Assembly: GCF_041435435.1 (NCBI RefSeq)
Contig: NZ_CP108494.1
Coordinates: forward strand, 4,622,501-4,686,500
Direction of reading: 5' to 3'
Origin: Streptomyces sp. NBC_01241
Lineage (GTDB): Bacteria > Actinomycetota > Actinomycetes > Streptomycetales > Streptomycetaceae
Length of the DNA stretch: 64,000 bases
Positions within the stretch are counted from its first letter, which is position 1. Every line of letters starts with the position of its first letter. The notes below the pieces were generated by a model. The model was given only the letters and a program-made list of their open reading frames with translations, did not search any database and was not told where the DNA came from. The position numbers were made by a program, and so were the translations under genes. This document shows positions 52,461 to 61,700 of this stretch, one piece after another.

Positions 52461-53845
52461 CCGCTCGCGGCGGTTGTGGCGCCCGCGGAGGGCGTGGGTG
52501 GTGTCGGTTCGGGGCGGGGGCGCGGGATGCTCCGGCCCCGTTCGCCGTTCGCGCCCCACCGGCGGCTGTGCTCCTGGTCGCGGTCGAGCAGCAGGACCGC
52601 GACGTCGTCGGTCAGCTCGCCGCCGTTCAGCTCCCGCGCCTCGGTGACCGCAGCCTCCAGGAGGCCCTCGCCGGTGAACCCCTCCGCCAGCCGGCGGTTG
52701 ATCATCGCGACCATGCCGTCCTGGCCGAGCCGCTGAGTACCGTCCGGTCCCACGCGCCCCTCGATCAATCCGTCCGTGTACATCATCAGGCTCCAGGTGC
52801 CGCCGAGGTCCACCTGCCGGCGCGGCCACCGGGCGCGCGGCAGCAGGCCGAGGGCCGGGCCGCCGTCCTCGTACGGGAGAAGGCGCGCGGCCTGTCCGCG
52901 CCGGGCGATCAGCGGGGCTGGGTGGCCCGCCAGGCAGAGCCCGGCGCGCCTGCCCTCGGGCGCGATGTCGACGGTGCAGAGCGTCGCGAAGATCTCCTCG
53001 CTCTCCCGCTCGTGCTCCAGGACCTGCTGGAGCGTGGAGAGCAGTTCGTCCCCGCAGAGCCCGGCCAGGGTCAACGCCCGCCACGCTATGCGCAGTTCCA
53101 CGCCGAGCGCCGCCTCGTCGGGGCCGTGCCCGCAGACGTCGCCGATCATCGCGTGGACGGTGCCGTCGGGCGTACGGACCGTGTCGTAGAAGTCTCCGCC
53201 GAGCAGCGCGCGGCTGCGGCCGGGGCGGTAGCGGGCCGCGAAGCGCAGATCGGAGCCTTCGAGCAGCGGGGTGGGGAGCAGGCCGCGTTCGAGACGGGCG
53301 TTCTCCTGGGCGCGCAGCCGGGACTCGGTGAGCTGGTGCTGGGCGGTGTCGGCGCGTTTGCGTTCGACGGCGTAACGGATGGCACGGCTGAGGAGCAGTC
53401 CGTCGAGTTCGCCGCGGAAGAGGTAGTCCTGGGCGCCGACCCGTACCGCCTCGGCGCCCAGTTCGGCGTCGTCCTCCGCCGTGAGGGCGAGGACGGCGTG
53501 TCGCGGGGCGATCCGCAGAACGTGCGTGAGGGTGGCGAGCCCGTCGGCCCGCTCGGCGCCCTCGGCCCCTTCGGGCCCGGTCGAGCGCGTCTCGTTGCCG
53601 GTGGGCAGGGCCAGGTCCAGCAGGATGCAGTCCACGTCGTCGGTGAGGAGCCGGCCCGCCTCGGTCAGGTTGCGGGCGGTGCGGATGCGGACCCGCGTGC
53701 CGGCCACGGCCGGCAGCTCCGGAACGGTGAACGTGCCCGCCGGGTCGTCCTCGATCACCAGGAGGGTGAGGTGGGCGCCGTGGGAGGTCTCCGCAGCGGG
53801 AACGGTGTGCTGTTGTTGCTGCGGTACGGGTACGGGTACGGGCAT
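52442..53845 (-). CDS. SpoIIE-type PP2C phosphatase with receiver-like domain
   Basis: 467 residues. The N-terminal receiver-like domain has LTLLVIEDDPAG, DVDCILLDLALP (Asp) and AVLALTAEDD. A short coiled coil (AIRYAVERKRADTAQHQLTESR) precedes the SpoIIE phosphatase domain: LGGDFYDTVRTPDG and HAMIGDVCGHGPDEAA, then WSLMMYTDGLIEGR and GELTDDVAVLLLDRD. Such proteins dephosphorylate anti-anti-sigma factors in partner-switching cascades. The Pro/Arg-rich C-terminus is disordered. I start at the ATG with complement 53843-53845; longer starts are open upstream but less convincing. Confidence 0.87.
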   Translation of the reverse strand: MPVPVPVPQQQQHTVPAAETSHGAHLTLLVIEDDPAGTFTVPELPAVAGTRVRIRTARNLTEAGRLLTDDVDCILLDLALPTGNETRSTGPEGAEGAERADGLATLTHVLRIAPRHAVLALTAEDDAELGAEAVRVGAQDYLFRGELDGLLLSRAIRYAVERKRADTAQHQLTESRLRAQENARLERGLLPTPLLEGSDLRFAARYRPGRSRALLGGDFYDTVRTPDGTVHAMIGDVCGHGPDEAALGVELRIAWRALTLAGLCGDELLSTLQQVLEHERESEEIFATLCTVDIAPEGRRAGLCLAGHPAPLIARRGQAARLLPYEDGGPALGLLPRARWPRRQVDLGGTWSLMMYTDGLIEGRVGPDGTQRLGQDGMVAMINRRLAEGFTGEGLLEAAVTEARELNGGELTDDVAVLLLDRDQEHSRRWGANGERGRSIPRPRPEPTPPTPSAGATTAASGQRPPL

Positions 53846-54269
53846 CGGTTTCGGGTTTCCTTCCCTCCCCCCGAGGGCGCGGCGGAACGACGATCGACGA
53901 CCCGCCAGACGGGGACGATAGCGTTCCACGGCGGGGGAACGGAATGGCGTTCCGCGATCGGCCTCTGTCATATGCACCGCCATAAGCCGCGTCAGGTCAC
54001 GGATCCGGCGAGATGCGCGGGCATGGAGCCGGATATCAGGGCATGACAAAGGTCACGCGAGGTGGTGGGGGCCGGTGGCGCGGGTCACTCCCACGAGAGC
54101 GCGCGTCACTCCCACGAGGGTCGGAGAGGTTTCGCCAGGGTGTCGGGGCGCGCTTCGTCCTCGATCGCGGGCCGCGCCCGACGCGGTCCGCGTCCCGGCG
54201 TCCGGCCCGCGTCCCCGCGTCCGGCCGCGTCCCCGCGTCCGGACGCGCCTGCGGATTCGGCCGGTCTCC
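53846..54269. other. 424 bp without a gene; simple repeats
   Basis: Between two same-strand genes. It contains two copies of cactcccacgag (about 54085 and 54108) and reiterated cgtccccgcgtccgg-type units at about 54195-54245. No convincing gene. Confidence 0.5.
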
Positions 54270-55358
54270 CTACTTGTCCGGGCGTACGACTCCGAGGATC
54301 TGCATCGAGCCCGCGCCCGCCAGGGTGACGTTGCGGCCGGGGCGGGGGGCGTGGACGATCGCCCCGTCGCCGATGTACATGCCCACGTGGCTGGCGTCGC
54401 CGTGGTAGATGATCAGGTCGCCGGGGCGCATGTCCTTGACGGCGATGTGCGGCAGCAGCCGCCACTGCTCCTGCGAGGTGCGCGGGATCGGCCGGCCCGC
54501 CGCCGCCCAGGCCTGTGACGTCAGCCCCGAGCAGTCGTACGAACGGGGGCCCTCGGCCCCCCAGACGTACGGCTTGCCGATCTGCGCGGTCGCGAAGGCC
54601 ACCGCCTTCTTGCCGCCGGCGCTCGCCTCGCGGTTGATGTCCTTCAGGGCGCCGGAGCTGAGCCAGGCCGTCTGCTGCTTGTACTCCGCCTCCTGCTCCA
54701 GCTTCAGCAGGCGGGCCCGCTCCTCCTTCTTCAGCTGGGATTCCAGCTTCTTCGCCGCGGCGATCTGCGCGTTGATCTTCTTCTTGGCCTCGGCCTGTTT
54801 GAGGCGGCTCGCTTCGAGCTTCTCCCAGTTGATGCTCGCGTCCTGGGTGTACGTCTCCAAGTCCTGCTGGGTCCTGGTCAGTTCGCCGAGGACGCCCTGG
54901 GCGGCCTGCTGGCCCTCCCTGACCCGGGTCACGCCGTCCAGGAACAGCTGCGGGTCGTCGCTGAGCATCAGCTGGGCGCCGGGCGGCAGTCCGCCGGAGC
55001 GGTACTGCTCGCGGGCCTGGGCGCCCGCCTGGCTCTTGAGTTCGGCGATCTTCGCCTGGCCCGCGACTATGGCCCGGGCCAGCCTGACGATCTCGCCGGA
55101 CTGCTTCTCGGCCTTCTCCTCGGCGAGGTTGTACGCGTCGGTGGCCGCCCCGGCCTTGCGGTAGAGGGCGTCGATCTCCTTGCGTACCTCTTCGAGGGTC
55201 TTCTTCGGCTTCGTCGCCTCGGACCCGGAAGGGGGCCGCGACGCGGCGGCGGAGGGGGGCGGGGGCTCGGGCGCGGCGAATGCCTGGACCGGCGCGGTGA
55301 GTACGGTCAGCGCGCAGGCCAGAGTGATCGCGGCTGCGGCACAGTGACGTCGGTTCAC
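54270..55358 (-). CDS. NlpC/P60 peptidoglycan endopeptidase (RipA/PgdS-like)
   Basis: 362 residues. A signal peptide (MNRRHCAAAAITLACALTVL ... AFAAPEP) is followed by a long antiparallel coiled coil (about 50-235: TLEEVRKEIDALYRKAGAA and KKINAQIAAAKKLESQLKKEE) and a C-terminal NlpC/P60 domain. The catalytic Cys is in SYDCSGLTSQAW, His in DASHVGMYIG and the third polar residue in IVHAPRPG. It should cleave stem peptides in the wall during growth or spore formation. The coiled coil probably keeps it inactive until contacted, as in related proteins. Confidence 0.9.
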   Translation of the reverse strand: MNRRHCAAAAITLACALTVLTAPVQAFAAPEPPPPSAAASRPPSGSEATKPKKTLEEVRKEIDALYRKAGAATDAYNLAEEKAEKQSGEIVRLARAIVAGQAKIAELKSQAGAQAREQYRSGGLPPGAQLMLSDDPQLFLDGVTRVREGQQAAQGVLGELTRTQQDLETYTQDASINWEKLEASRLKQAEAKKKINAQIAAAKKLESQLKKEERARLLKLEQEAEYKQQTAWLSSGALKDINREASAGGKKAVAFATAQIGKPYVWGAEGPRSYDCSGLTSQAWAAAGRPIPRTSQEQWRLLPHIAVKDMRPGDLIIYHGDASHVGMYIGDGAIVHAPRPGRNVTLAGAGSMQILGVVRPDK

Positions 55359-55605
55359 GAGATCCCCCTCCGAAACAAACCCGATGAAACCTATGGAACC
55401 GGTAGATCCACTGAATCTGATTTACCGTCAGTAACTTTGGTCGATGACGAGATCGTGCCATGCCGTCCCGAAAAGGAACAGAGGCACATGGGCGCTTCCG
55501 CCGTCCCGGCGGCCCCGTGATCGCTGTCGCTTCCCTTCATCTGGACGAACGATGCCCCGCCCGTGTTCCCGCCCGCTTCCCCGTACGCGCGTTCGCCGGG
55601 CCTGT

Positions 55606-56397
55606 TCAGCGCGTGCTGGGCTGTCGGCCGGGCCGGACGGCGTCCCATTTCACCGTGACTTCGCCCTGGCGCCAGCGCCGCACCCCGTCCGCCAGCGGCC
55701 AGTCGGCCGACAGCGACCGCACCGCGGTGATCCAGCGCTGCCGAGCACCCAGCGAGGCGTACGGGGCGGCCGCGGCCCAGGCCCGGTCGAAGTCCCGCAG
55801 GAAGGCGTGGACCGGTTCGCCCGGCACATTGCGGTGGATCAGCGCCTTGGGCAGGCGTTCCGCGAGGTCGGAAGGGCGTTCCAGGGAGCCGAGCCGGGTC
55901 GCGAACGTCACCGTGCGCGGACCCTCCGGGCCGAGCGCCACCCAGACGTGCCGGCGCCCGATCTCGTCGCACGTCCCCTCCACCAGCAGCCCGCCCGGTG
56001 CGAGGCGGCCGCACAGTCGTTGCCAGACCGCGGCGACCTCGTCCTCGTCGTACTGGCGCAGCACGTTCGCCGCCCTGATGAGGTCGGGGCGGGTGGGGAG
56101 CGGGATCTCGAAGCCGCCGTGCAGGAAGGTGAGGCCCTCGCGTTCGTACGGTTTCGCCGCCGCGACGCGCTCCGGGTCGATCTCGATGCCGGTCACCGTC
56201 GTGCGCGGCTCGGCGGTGCGCAGGCGCTGGAGCAGCTCGACGGCGGTCCAGGGCGCGGCACCGTACCCGAGGTCGACGGCGACGGGGGCGTCGGCGCGGC
56301 GCAGGGCCGGGCCGTGGGTGGCGGCGATCCAGCGGTCCATGCGGCGGAGCCGGTTCGGGTTGGTGGTCCCGCGGGTCGCGGTGCCGATGGGGCGCAT
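55606..56397 (-). CDS. SAM-dependent methyltransferase, class I
   Basis: 263 residues. Motif I appears as VAVDLGYGAAPWTAVELL, with the usual G-x-G-x-x pattern slightly altered, and motif II is TVTGIEIDPERVAAA. Further blocks are LIRAANVLRQYDEDEVAAVW, LAPGGLLVEGTCDEIGRRHVW and IHRNVPGEPVHAFLRDFDRAW. This conserved actinobacterial methyltransferase next to mshA has no assigned substrate. The start is the ATG with complement at 56395-56397. Confidence 0.83.
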   Translation of the reverse strand: MRPIGTATRGTTNPNRLRRMDRWIAATHGPALRRADAPVAVDLGYGAAPWTAVELLQRLRTAEPRTTVTGIEIDPERVAAAKPYEREGLTFLHGGFEIPLPTRPDLIRAANVLRQYDEDEVAAVWQRLCGRLAPGGLLVEGTCDEIGRRHVWVALGPEGPRTVTFATRLGSLERPSDLAERLPKALIHRNVPGEPVHAFLRDFDRAWAAAAPYASLGARQRWITAVRSLSADWPLADGVRRWRQGEVTVKWDAVRPGRQPSTR

Positions 56398-56594
56398 GAC
56401 AGCGAGCGTAACGATTCCGCGGGGCCGGCAGGTGGCGCGGGGCCCGGCCCCGCTTCCCGGTCCCGGCGCGCGGCTCCCGCACCGTAATGATTTGGTAAAG
56501 CGGAAATGAAAGAAGGCATTCCACTGTTGCAGCCCCTGCGCGAGGGGCTTGAGTCCCCGCGCTGTCATGCCCTGAGTGAGGAGGACCGGACGAC

Positions 56595-57947
56595 GTGAGT
56601 CAGTACGTCTCCCGGCTCGGCAGCAGCCGTGTCGCACCGCGCCTCAGGTTCCCCACCGCTTTCCCCGGCGGCCACCGCAAACCCCGCCGTGTCGCGATGC
56701 TCTCGGTGCACACCTCGCCGCTGCACCAGCCGGGCACGGGTGACGCGGGCGGCATGAACGTCTACATCGTGGAGCTGGCCAGGCGCCTCGCCGCGATCAA
56801 CATCGAGGTCGAGATCTTCACCCGGTCCACCACCGGGGGGCTGCCCCCGGTGGTCGAGCTGGCGCCCGGTGTCCTGGTCCGGCACGTCGACGCGGGACCG
56901 TACGAGGGTCTGGCCAAGGAGGAGCTGCCCGCCCAGCTCTGCGCCTTCACGCACGGCGTGATGCAGGCGTGGGCCGGTCAGCGCCCCGGCTACTACGACC
57001 TGGTCCACTCCCACTACTGGCTCTCCGGTCATGTCGGCTGGCTCGCTGCCCAGCGCTGGGGCGTCCCGCTCGTCCACGCCATGCACACCATGGCCAAGGT
57101 CAAGAACGCGTCGCTCGCCGCGGGCGACACCCCCGAGCCGGCCGCCCGCGTCATCGGCGAGACCCAGATCGTCAGCGCGGCCGACCGGCTGATCGCGAAC
57201 ACCGCCGGGGAGGCGGACGAGCTCGTCCGCTTCTACGAGGCCGATCCCGGGGCCGTCGCCGTCGTCCATCCCGGGGTCAACCTGGACCGCTTCCGCCCGG
57301 CCGACGGACGGGCGGCGGCGCGTGCGCGCCTCGGACTGCCGCGGGACGCCCTGATCCCGCTCTTCGCCGGGCGCATCCAGCCGCTGAAGGCCCCGGACGT
57401 GCTGCTGCGGGCCGTCGCCGCCCTGCTGGACCGCGATCCCTCGTTGCGTACCCGCATGGTCGTACCGGTCGTGGGCGGCCCCAGCGGCAGCGGGCTCGCC
57501 AAGCCGGAGGGGCTGCAGAAGCTGGCCGCCCGGCTCGGCATCGCGGACGTCGTACGGTTCCACCCGCCGGTCGGGCAGGACCAGCTCGCCGACTGGTTCC
57601 GGGCCGCGTCCGTGCTGGTAATGCCCTCGTACAGCGAGTCCTTCGGCCTGGTCGCGATAGAGGCCCAAGCGGCGGGCACCCCGGTCGTCGCGGCGGCCGT
57701 CGGCGGGCTCCCGGTGGCGGTGCGGGACGGGGTCAGCGGTTTCCTGATATCGGGGCACGACCCGCAGGCGTACGCCCAGGCGCTGGGCCGGTTCGCCGAA
57801 GCGCCGGAGCTGGTCGCCCGGATGGGCGCGGCCGCCGCCGCGCACGCCCAGGGCTTCGGCTGGGACACCGCCGCGTCCGCGACCGCCGACGTGTACACGG
57901 CCGCGATGCACGAACGCCGCCGTCGCGTACGCTCGCACCATGGCTGA
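56595..57947 (+). CDS. mshA: MshA, D-inositol-3-phosphate glycosyltransferase
   Basis: 450 residues. It catalyses the first committed step of mycothiol synthesis, transfer of GlcNAc from UDP-GlcNAc to 1L-myo-inositol 1-phosphate. The GT-B fold is evident: the N-terminal HTSPLHQPGTGDAGGMNVYI loop (inositol-phosphate site), DLVHSHYWLSGHVGWLA, HTMAKVKN, then the C-terminal LFAGRIQPLKAPDVLL, VMPSYSESFGLVAIEAQAAG and GTPVVAAAVGGLPVAVRDG. The start is GTG 56595. The ybjN gene overlaps its end by 8 bp. Remembered locus SCO4204. Confidence 0.95.
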   Translation: MSQYVSRLGSSRVAPRLRFPTAFPGGHRKPRRVAMLSVHTSPLHQPGTGDAGGMNVYIVELARRLAAINIEVEIFTRSTTGGLPPVVELAPGVLVRHVDAGPYEGLAKEELPAQLCAFTHGVMQAWAGQRPGYYDLVHSHYWLSGHVGWLAAQRWGVPLVHAMHTMAKVKNASLAAGDTPEPAARVIGETQIVSAADRLIANTAGEADELVRFYEADPGAVAVVHPGVNLDRFRPADGRAAARARLGLPRDALIPLFAGRIQPLKAPDVLLRAVAALLDRDPSLRTRMVVPVVGGPSGSGLAKPEGLQKLAARLGIADVVRFHPPVGQDQLADWFRAASVLVMPSYSESFGLVAIEAQAAGTPVVAAAVGGLPVAVRDGVSGFLISGHDPQAYAQALGRFAEAPELVARMGAAAAAHAQGFGWDTAASATADVYTAAMHERRRRVRSHHG

Positions 57948-58482
57948 CGTACCCGACGAAGCGGCAACGGCCGTGGCGGCGACGACGCAGGCCGCGCAGG
58001 TCGCGCAGGTCATCGAGGCGACCCTGGAGGACGCCGGGCTCGCCTGGGAGAGCCCCGAACCCGGTGGCTACGTCGTCACACTGCCCGGCACGCGCAAGCT
58101 GTCCACCACCTGTTCGCTGCGCGTCGGCAGGCACTCGCTCTCCCTCAACGCCTTCGTCGTCCGCCATCCGGACGAGAACGACGCGGCGGTGCACCGCTGG
58201 CTGCTGGAGCGCAACCTCCGCCTCTTCGGCGTGAGTTACGCGATCGATCCGCTCGGCGACATCTATCTCGTCGGCAAGCTGCCGCTCTCCGTCGTCACCC
58301 CGCAGGAGCTGGACCGGTTGCTCGGCACGGTCCTGGAAGCGGCCGACGGCTCGTTCAACACCCTGCTGGAGCTGGGTTTCGCGAGCGCGATCCGCAAGGA
58401 GTACGAGTGGCGGGTGTCGCGCGGTGAATCCACGCGGAACCTCGACGCGTTCACGCATTTGACCCAGCGCCCGGCCGGCTGA
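57940..58482 (+). CDS. YbjN-domain protein
   Basis: 180 residues with the YbjN (type III secretion chaperone-like) fold: VIEATLEDAGLAWESPEPG, VTLPGTRKLSTTCSLRVG, VVRHPDENDAAVHRWLLERN and GDIYLVGKLPLSVVTPQELD. Members usually act as small regulatory or chaperone-like proteins. It overlaps mshA by 8 bp, so it is translated with it; the link to mycothiol is unexplained. The N-terminal Ala/Thr-rich 20 residues are probably flexible. Confidence 0.88.
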   Translation: MADVPDEAATAVAATTQAAQVAQVIEATLEDAGLAWESPEPGGYVVTLPGTRKLSTTCSLRVGRHSLSLNAFVVRHPDENDAAVHRWLLERNLRLFGVSYAIDPLGDIYLVGKLPLSVVTPQELDRLLGTVLEAADGSFNTLLELGFASAIRKEYEWRVSRGESTRNLDAFTHLTQRPAG

Positions 58483-58569
58483 CCGTCGGCAGCGGTTCGG
58501 CGTCCCGGCCCGCCGGCCTTCGCCAAACGTCCCGGCCCACCGGTCTCCGCCGGGTCGCGGGGCGCGGTT

Positions 58570-58908
58570 CGCGGCTCGCACCACCCGTACTACTGCCGCG
58601 AGGGCTCGCACGACAACCCGATCGAGGACTTCACGATCGAGCAGCGCACCGTACCGGCGCCCGCCGGGACGCAGCTGCACGGCATCAACGTCGAGGGCCT
58701 GTCCAGCCACAACGTGTGGTCGCGCGGCGTGATGGAGATGGGGACGTTCGACTCCCACCGGGGCATGCCGTTCACCGACGTCCGTACGGACATCACGGTG
58801 AACAACAACGGGCGTCACGGCGGCGACGCGAGCGCGGGGCCGCTCTTCGGCGCCCGCTTCACCCACTGGAACATCCGGGTCGCCAACGGCCGGGCCGGCG
58901 GGGTCAGC
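58570..58908 (+). pseudogene. Fragment of a secreted beta-helix-type protein
   Basis: The plus frame from about 58570 reads GSHHPYYCREGSHDNPIEDF, TIEQRTVPAPAGTQLHGINV, then SSHNVWSRGVMEMGTFDSHR, DVRTDITVNNNGRHGG and LFGARFTHWNIRVANGR. It has good codon use and a parallel-beta-helix repeat feel as seen in polysaccharide lyases. There is no start or signal peptide, and it runs straight into the end of the convergent kinase gene. It is a gene fragment, truncated at both ends. Confidence 0.65.
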
Positions 58909-60013
58909 CCGTTGCCCGCAGCGACTCCACGTCCTCCAGCGCCGATACGAGCTGCGGGGCGACCTCCGTCCAGGCCCAGTCCAGGTGCTCCCGCGGAACG
59001 CGGCGCGGGACGGTCTCCACCAGCATGATCAGGTAGAGGTAGCAGCGGTACAGCGCGAGCCGCAGCCGCACGGACGCGTCGAACACGACCGGGCGTCCGG
59101 CGCCCTGCGCGTACCCGGCGAGGAAGTCCGCGTCGTCCTCCATGTCCGCGAACAGCGCAAGCGATACGAAGTCGGCGACCGGATCGCCCCAGAACATCCG
59201 CTCACCGTCGATGATCCCGCCGATGGTGCGCGCGCCGGGCTCCCCGTCGACGAGCAGGTTGCCCTGCCACAGGTCGAAGTGGACCAGGGCAGGCCGGGTG
59301 ACGTCGTCGAGTACGGGGGACGCGGCGGCGAACAGCGCACGGATACCGGCCGTCGAGCGTGGCAGCCGGGCGCGGTAGGCGTCGGCGTCGGTGAGGACGG
59401 CGTCGGTCATCGCGGTGAAGGCCTGCCGCCAGGTCGGCGACAGCGGCCCCAACGCCTGCCCCGGGTAACCGAATCCGGCGGGGCCCGTGACGGTGTGCAG
59501 GCGGGCGACGATCCGTCCCAGCTCGTTCCTGAGCCGGCGCTCCTCCGCGTCGGACATGGCGCCGGGGGCGATCTCGTTCCAGGGCCGGCCCGGGCACGCC
59601 GACATGATCACGTACGGACCGGTCGGGGACGCGGGGGACGCGGGGGATGCGGGGGATGCGGGGGATGCGGGAGACGCGGGGGATGCAGGGGACGCGGGGG
59701 GCGCGGATGACTCCGGGAACTGCGTGAATCGTGGGGCGAGTTCGCTGTGCAGGACGTGGGGGATCACTGCTGTCGACGCACCCGCGCGGCCGTAGAACTC
59801 GATCTCGTTGACCAGCAGGTTGCGCTCATAGCTCATGAGGGTTCCGGCGACGGCGGGCGGCGGTATCTTCACCACCCAGTCGCTGCCGTCGGTGAGAGCG
59901 ACCCGGGTCACGGCGTTGAACGTGCCTCCTGCAAGGGGAGTGCATGTGGCGATCCGTTCCTCCGTCACGCCAACAGCCCGGAGAACGCGCGAAGTTGTCT
60001 CATTCATCTGCAT
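58904..60013 (-). CDS. APH/fructosamine-kinase-like phosphotransferase
   Basis: 369 residues. It has an aminoglycoside-phosphotransferase fold: CTPLAGGTFNAVTRV and WVVKIPPP (nucleotide lobe Lys), the Brenner motif ALVHFDLWQGNLLVDG (catalytic Asp) and IIDGERMFWGDPVADF (metal Asp). The N-lobe contains an eightfold Ala-Ser-Pro tripeptide repeat around residue 110, absent from relatives, inserted before YVIMSACPGRPW. Substrates could be small hydroxylated molecules or drugs. Start MQMNETT at 60013; MNETTSR is an alternative. Confidence 0.87.
   Translation of the reverse strand: MQMNETTSRVLRAVGVTEERIATCTPLAGGTFNAVTRVALTDGSDWVVKIPPPAVAGTLMSYERNLLVNEIEFYGRAGASTAVIPHVLHSELAPRFTQFPESSAPPASPASPASPASPASPASPASPASPTGPYVIMSACPGRPWNEIAPGAMSDAEERRLRNELGRIVARLHTVTGPAGFGYPGQALGPLSPTWRQAFTAMTDAVLTDADAYRARLPRSTAGIRALFAAASPVLDDVTRPALVHFDLWQGNLLVDGEPGARTIGGIIDGERMFWGDPVADFVSLALFADMEDDADFLAGYAQGAGRPVVFDASVRLRLALYRCYLYLIMLVETVPRRVPREHLDWAWTEVAPQLVSALEDVESLRATG
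59627..59700. repeat. 9-bp in-frame repeat, about 8 copies
   Basis: Units gggga(c/t)gcg repeat about eight times within the phosphotransferase gene, encoding Ala-Ser-Pro on the minus strand. The array stays in frame, so changes in copy number would alter loop length without inactivating the enzyme. Confidence 0.8.
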
Positions 60014-60198
60014 GGTTCGAAATGCCCCTCTGTGTCAGAAATCTTTAGGGCTTGCGGTGATGGGCTGCGCCTTCACGGGATGATCACGGCGCCGTCACGA
60101 TCGCATGCCGTGCCCTCCTTTGTTGATCAGCAAACCAACTCCCGCTCATAGAGTGGGCAAAACCTGAATACCCCAGCTCAGAGAGACGGACCGGACCC

Positions 60199-60993
60199 AT
60201 GCGATCCACCGCCATACGCCGTACCGCCGTTGCCGCCGCCGCGGCGTCCCTGGCCCTGCTCGCCGCCGGTTGCGGCGGTGGCTCGGACTCCGATTCCGGT
60301 TCCGGCGGCAAGAGTGCGGATGCCAAGGGCAAGGAGTCCGCAGCCGCGAAGCCGGCGGCCAAGGCGCTGACCACCGCCGAGTTGGAGAAGGTCACGCTCG
60401 CCCAGGGTGACGTCAAGGGGCACAAGATTTCCGCGGCCGCGGCCAAGGATGTGGTCCCCGTCGACGACATCAAGGTCGCGAAGGAGGTCTGCGCCCCCCT
60501 CGCGCACGCACTGATGGGCGCGGAGGTCGGCGCGCCCGGCGCGTTCACCAAGCGGACCGTCGTCAGTGAGCCCAAGAAGGGCAGCATGGACAAGGACGGC
60601 GCGGACGCCGAAGAGGCGTTCAAGGCGGCCTTCGACATCACGACGACGCAGCTGGCCCTCGGCTCGTACGACGGCAAGGGTGCGGAGGAGTCGGTCGCCT
60701 CTCTGCGTACCGCGGCCACCGAATGCGCGGGCGGGTTCGACTTCACGGCGGCCGGTGAGAAGCAGAAGGTCAGCAAGATCACCGAGGAGCAGATCAAGGG
60801 CGGCGAGGAAGCGGTCGCCTGGACGGTGCAGCTGGAACAGGGCGGGGAAAAGGGTAAGTTGAAGCTGGTGGGCCTGCGCCAGGGTGCCACGTTCGCCTCG
60901 TTCTCCTCGATGAACCTGGCCGCGATGGGCGGGGGCGGGGACTTCGAACTGCCGACCGCGGTGGTCCAGGCTCAGGCCGCGAAGCTGGCGTAG
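60199..60993 (+). CDS. Lipoprotein of unknown function
   Basis: 264 residues. A lipoprotein signal peptide (RRTAVAAAAASLALLAAGC) puts the lipid-modified Cys at about residue 25, followed by a Gly/Ser/Lys linker. The mature domain (about 55-264) is alpha/beta with TTAELEKVTLAQGDVKGHKI, a Cys pair (KEVCAPLAHA and ATECAGGFDF) and AVAWTVQLEQGGEKGKL, as in other Streptomyces envelope lipoproteins. Function unknown. It is transcribed divergently from the phosphotransferase gene across 185 bp. Confidence 0.85.
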   Translation: MRSTAIRRTAVAAAAASLALLAAGCGGGSDSDSGSGGKSADAKGKESAAAKPAAKALTTAELEKVTLAQGDVKGHKISAAAAKDVVPVDDIKVAKEVCAPLAHALMGAEVGAPGAFTKRTVVSEPKKGSMDKDGADAEEAFKAAFDITTTQLALGSYDGKGAEESVASLRTAATECAGGFDFTAAGEKQKVSKITEEQIKGGEEAVAWTVQLEQGGEKGKLKLVGLRQGATFASFSSMNLAAMGGGGDFELPTAVVQAQAAKLA

Positions 60994-61088
60994 GGTTCCT
61001 GTACGGACATAAGTGAGTATGCGTACTCATGATCGATGTCTCGTTCTCCGGACAGACTGGTCCGCCAGCCGCCCCGAGGGAGGCAGAT

Positions 61089-61409
61089 GTGCACGGAAGT
61101 GAGCGACGCGGCCGCGCGGGCCGGGTCGCGGTCGGCATCGCCCTGGTCTCCGTGACCGCGGCGGTACTGACCGCGGGCTGCTCGCTCCAGGACGCGATCT
61201 GCGGCGGCGGCGAATACCCGGTCATGACGGTCGGGAGCACCGGATCGGCGTGCGTGCCCAATGGCGAGGATCCGCCTAAGGGATACGTCAGGTATCCGAA
61301 GGGCAAGGTTCCCGAGCACGTGGGCGACAAGTGGGACACGTACTGGGAGACCCACTCCGTGGACGAGAACGGCAGGATCATCGACGTTCCATCGGGCTCC
61401 GGGGAGTGA
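61089..61409 (+). CDS. SCO0607-type small lipoprotein
   Basis: 106 residues from GTG 61089, with GGGAGG just upstream. The signal peptide ends at the lipobox VLTAGCS. The mature part is the family core: DAICGGGEYPVMTVGSTGSA, CVPNGEDPPKGYVRYPKGKV and PEHVGDKWDTYWETHSVDENG. It shares this sequence with the Streptomyces lipoprotein family I know as SCO0607-like. Two mature cysteines may pair. Role unknown; it probably sits on the outer face of the membrane. Confidence 0.85.
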   Translation: MHGSERRGRAGRVAVGIALVSVTAAVLTAGCSLQDAICGGGEYPVMTVGSTGSACVPNGEDPPKGYVRYPKGKVPEHVGDKWDTYWETHSVDENGRIIDVPSGSGE

Positions 61410-61457
61410 GCAGGCCCCGCGCGTGGGCGCCGGGGCCTGCGCCCGGCACCGGTTTGT

Positions 61458-61700
61458 TCAGGGCAGCGGAACGAGTCTCACCACGGTGACGGTCAGGACC
61501 GACCGGGAGACGTAATAGAGCACGATCGCCCCGGCGACCGTCGCCTCGCGCCGGTCGCGTTCGCTCTTGACGGCCGACGACCCGTGTCCGTACGGGGCGA
61601 GGCCCAGGGTGCGTGCCATCTCGTCGCGGAAGGTCTCGCCTTCGCGCATCTTGGCCAGGGTGTCGTCGGCGGGCGGGGCGTAGGAGATGCGGAAGCTCAA
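61458..61700 (-). CDS. RelE/ParE-like toxin
   Basis: 80 residues with the short alpha/beta layout of RelE/ParE-fold toxins: FRISYAPPADDTLAKMREGE, then basic VKSERDRREATVAGAIVLYYVS and the C-terminal strand VLTVTVVRLVPL. It overlaps the preceding small acidic protein by 4 bp, the usual antitoxin-toxin order. Residues that would cleave mRNA or bind gyrase cannot be assigned with confidence. Confidence 0.72.
   Translation of the reverse strand: MSFRISYAPPADDTLAKMREGETFRDEMARTLGLAPYGHGSSAVKSERDRREATVAGAIVLYYVSRSVLTVTVVRLVPLP

Noticed and set aside
53900..54269. Small genes in the repeat-rich gap before the NlpC/P60 gene
   Set aside because: Open frames exist on both strands but consist of low-complexity Arg/Pro sequence over simple repeats.
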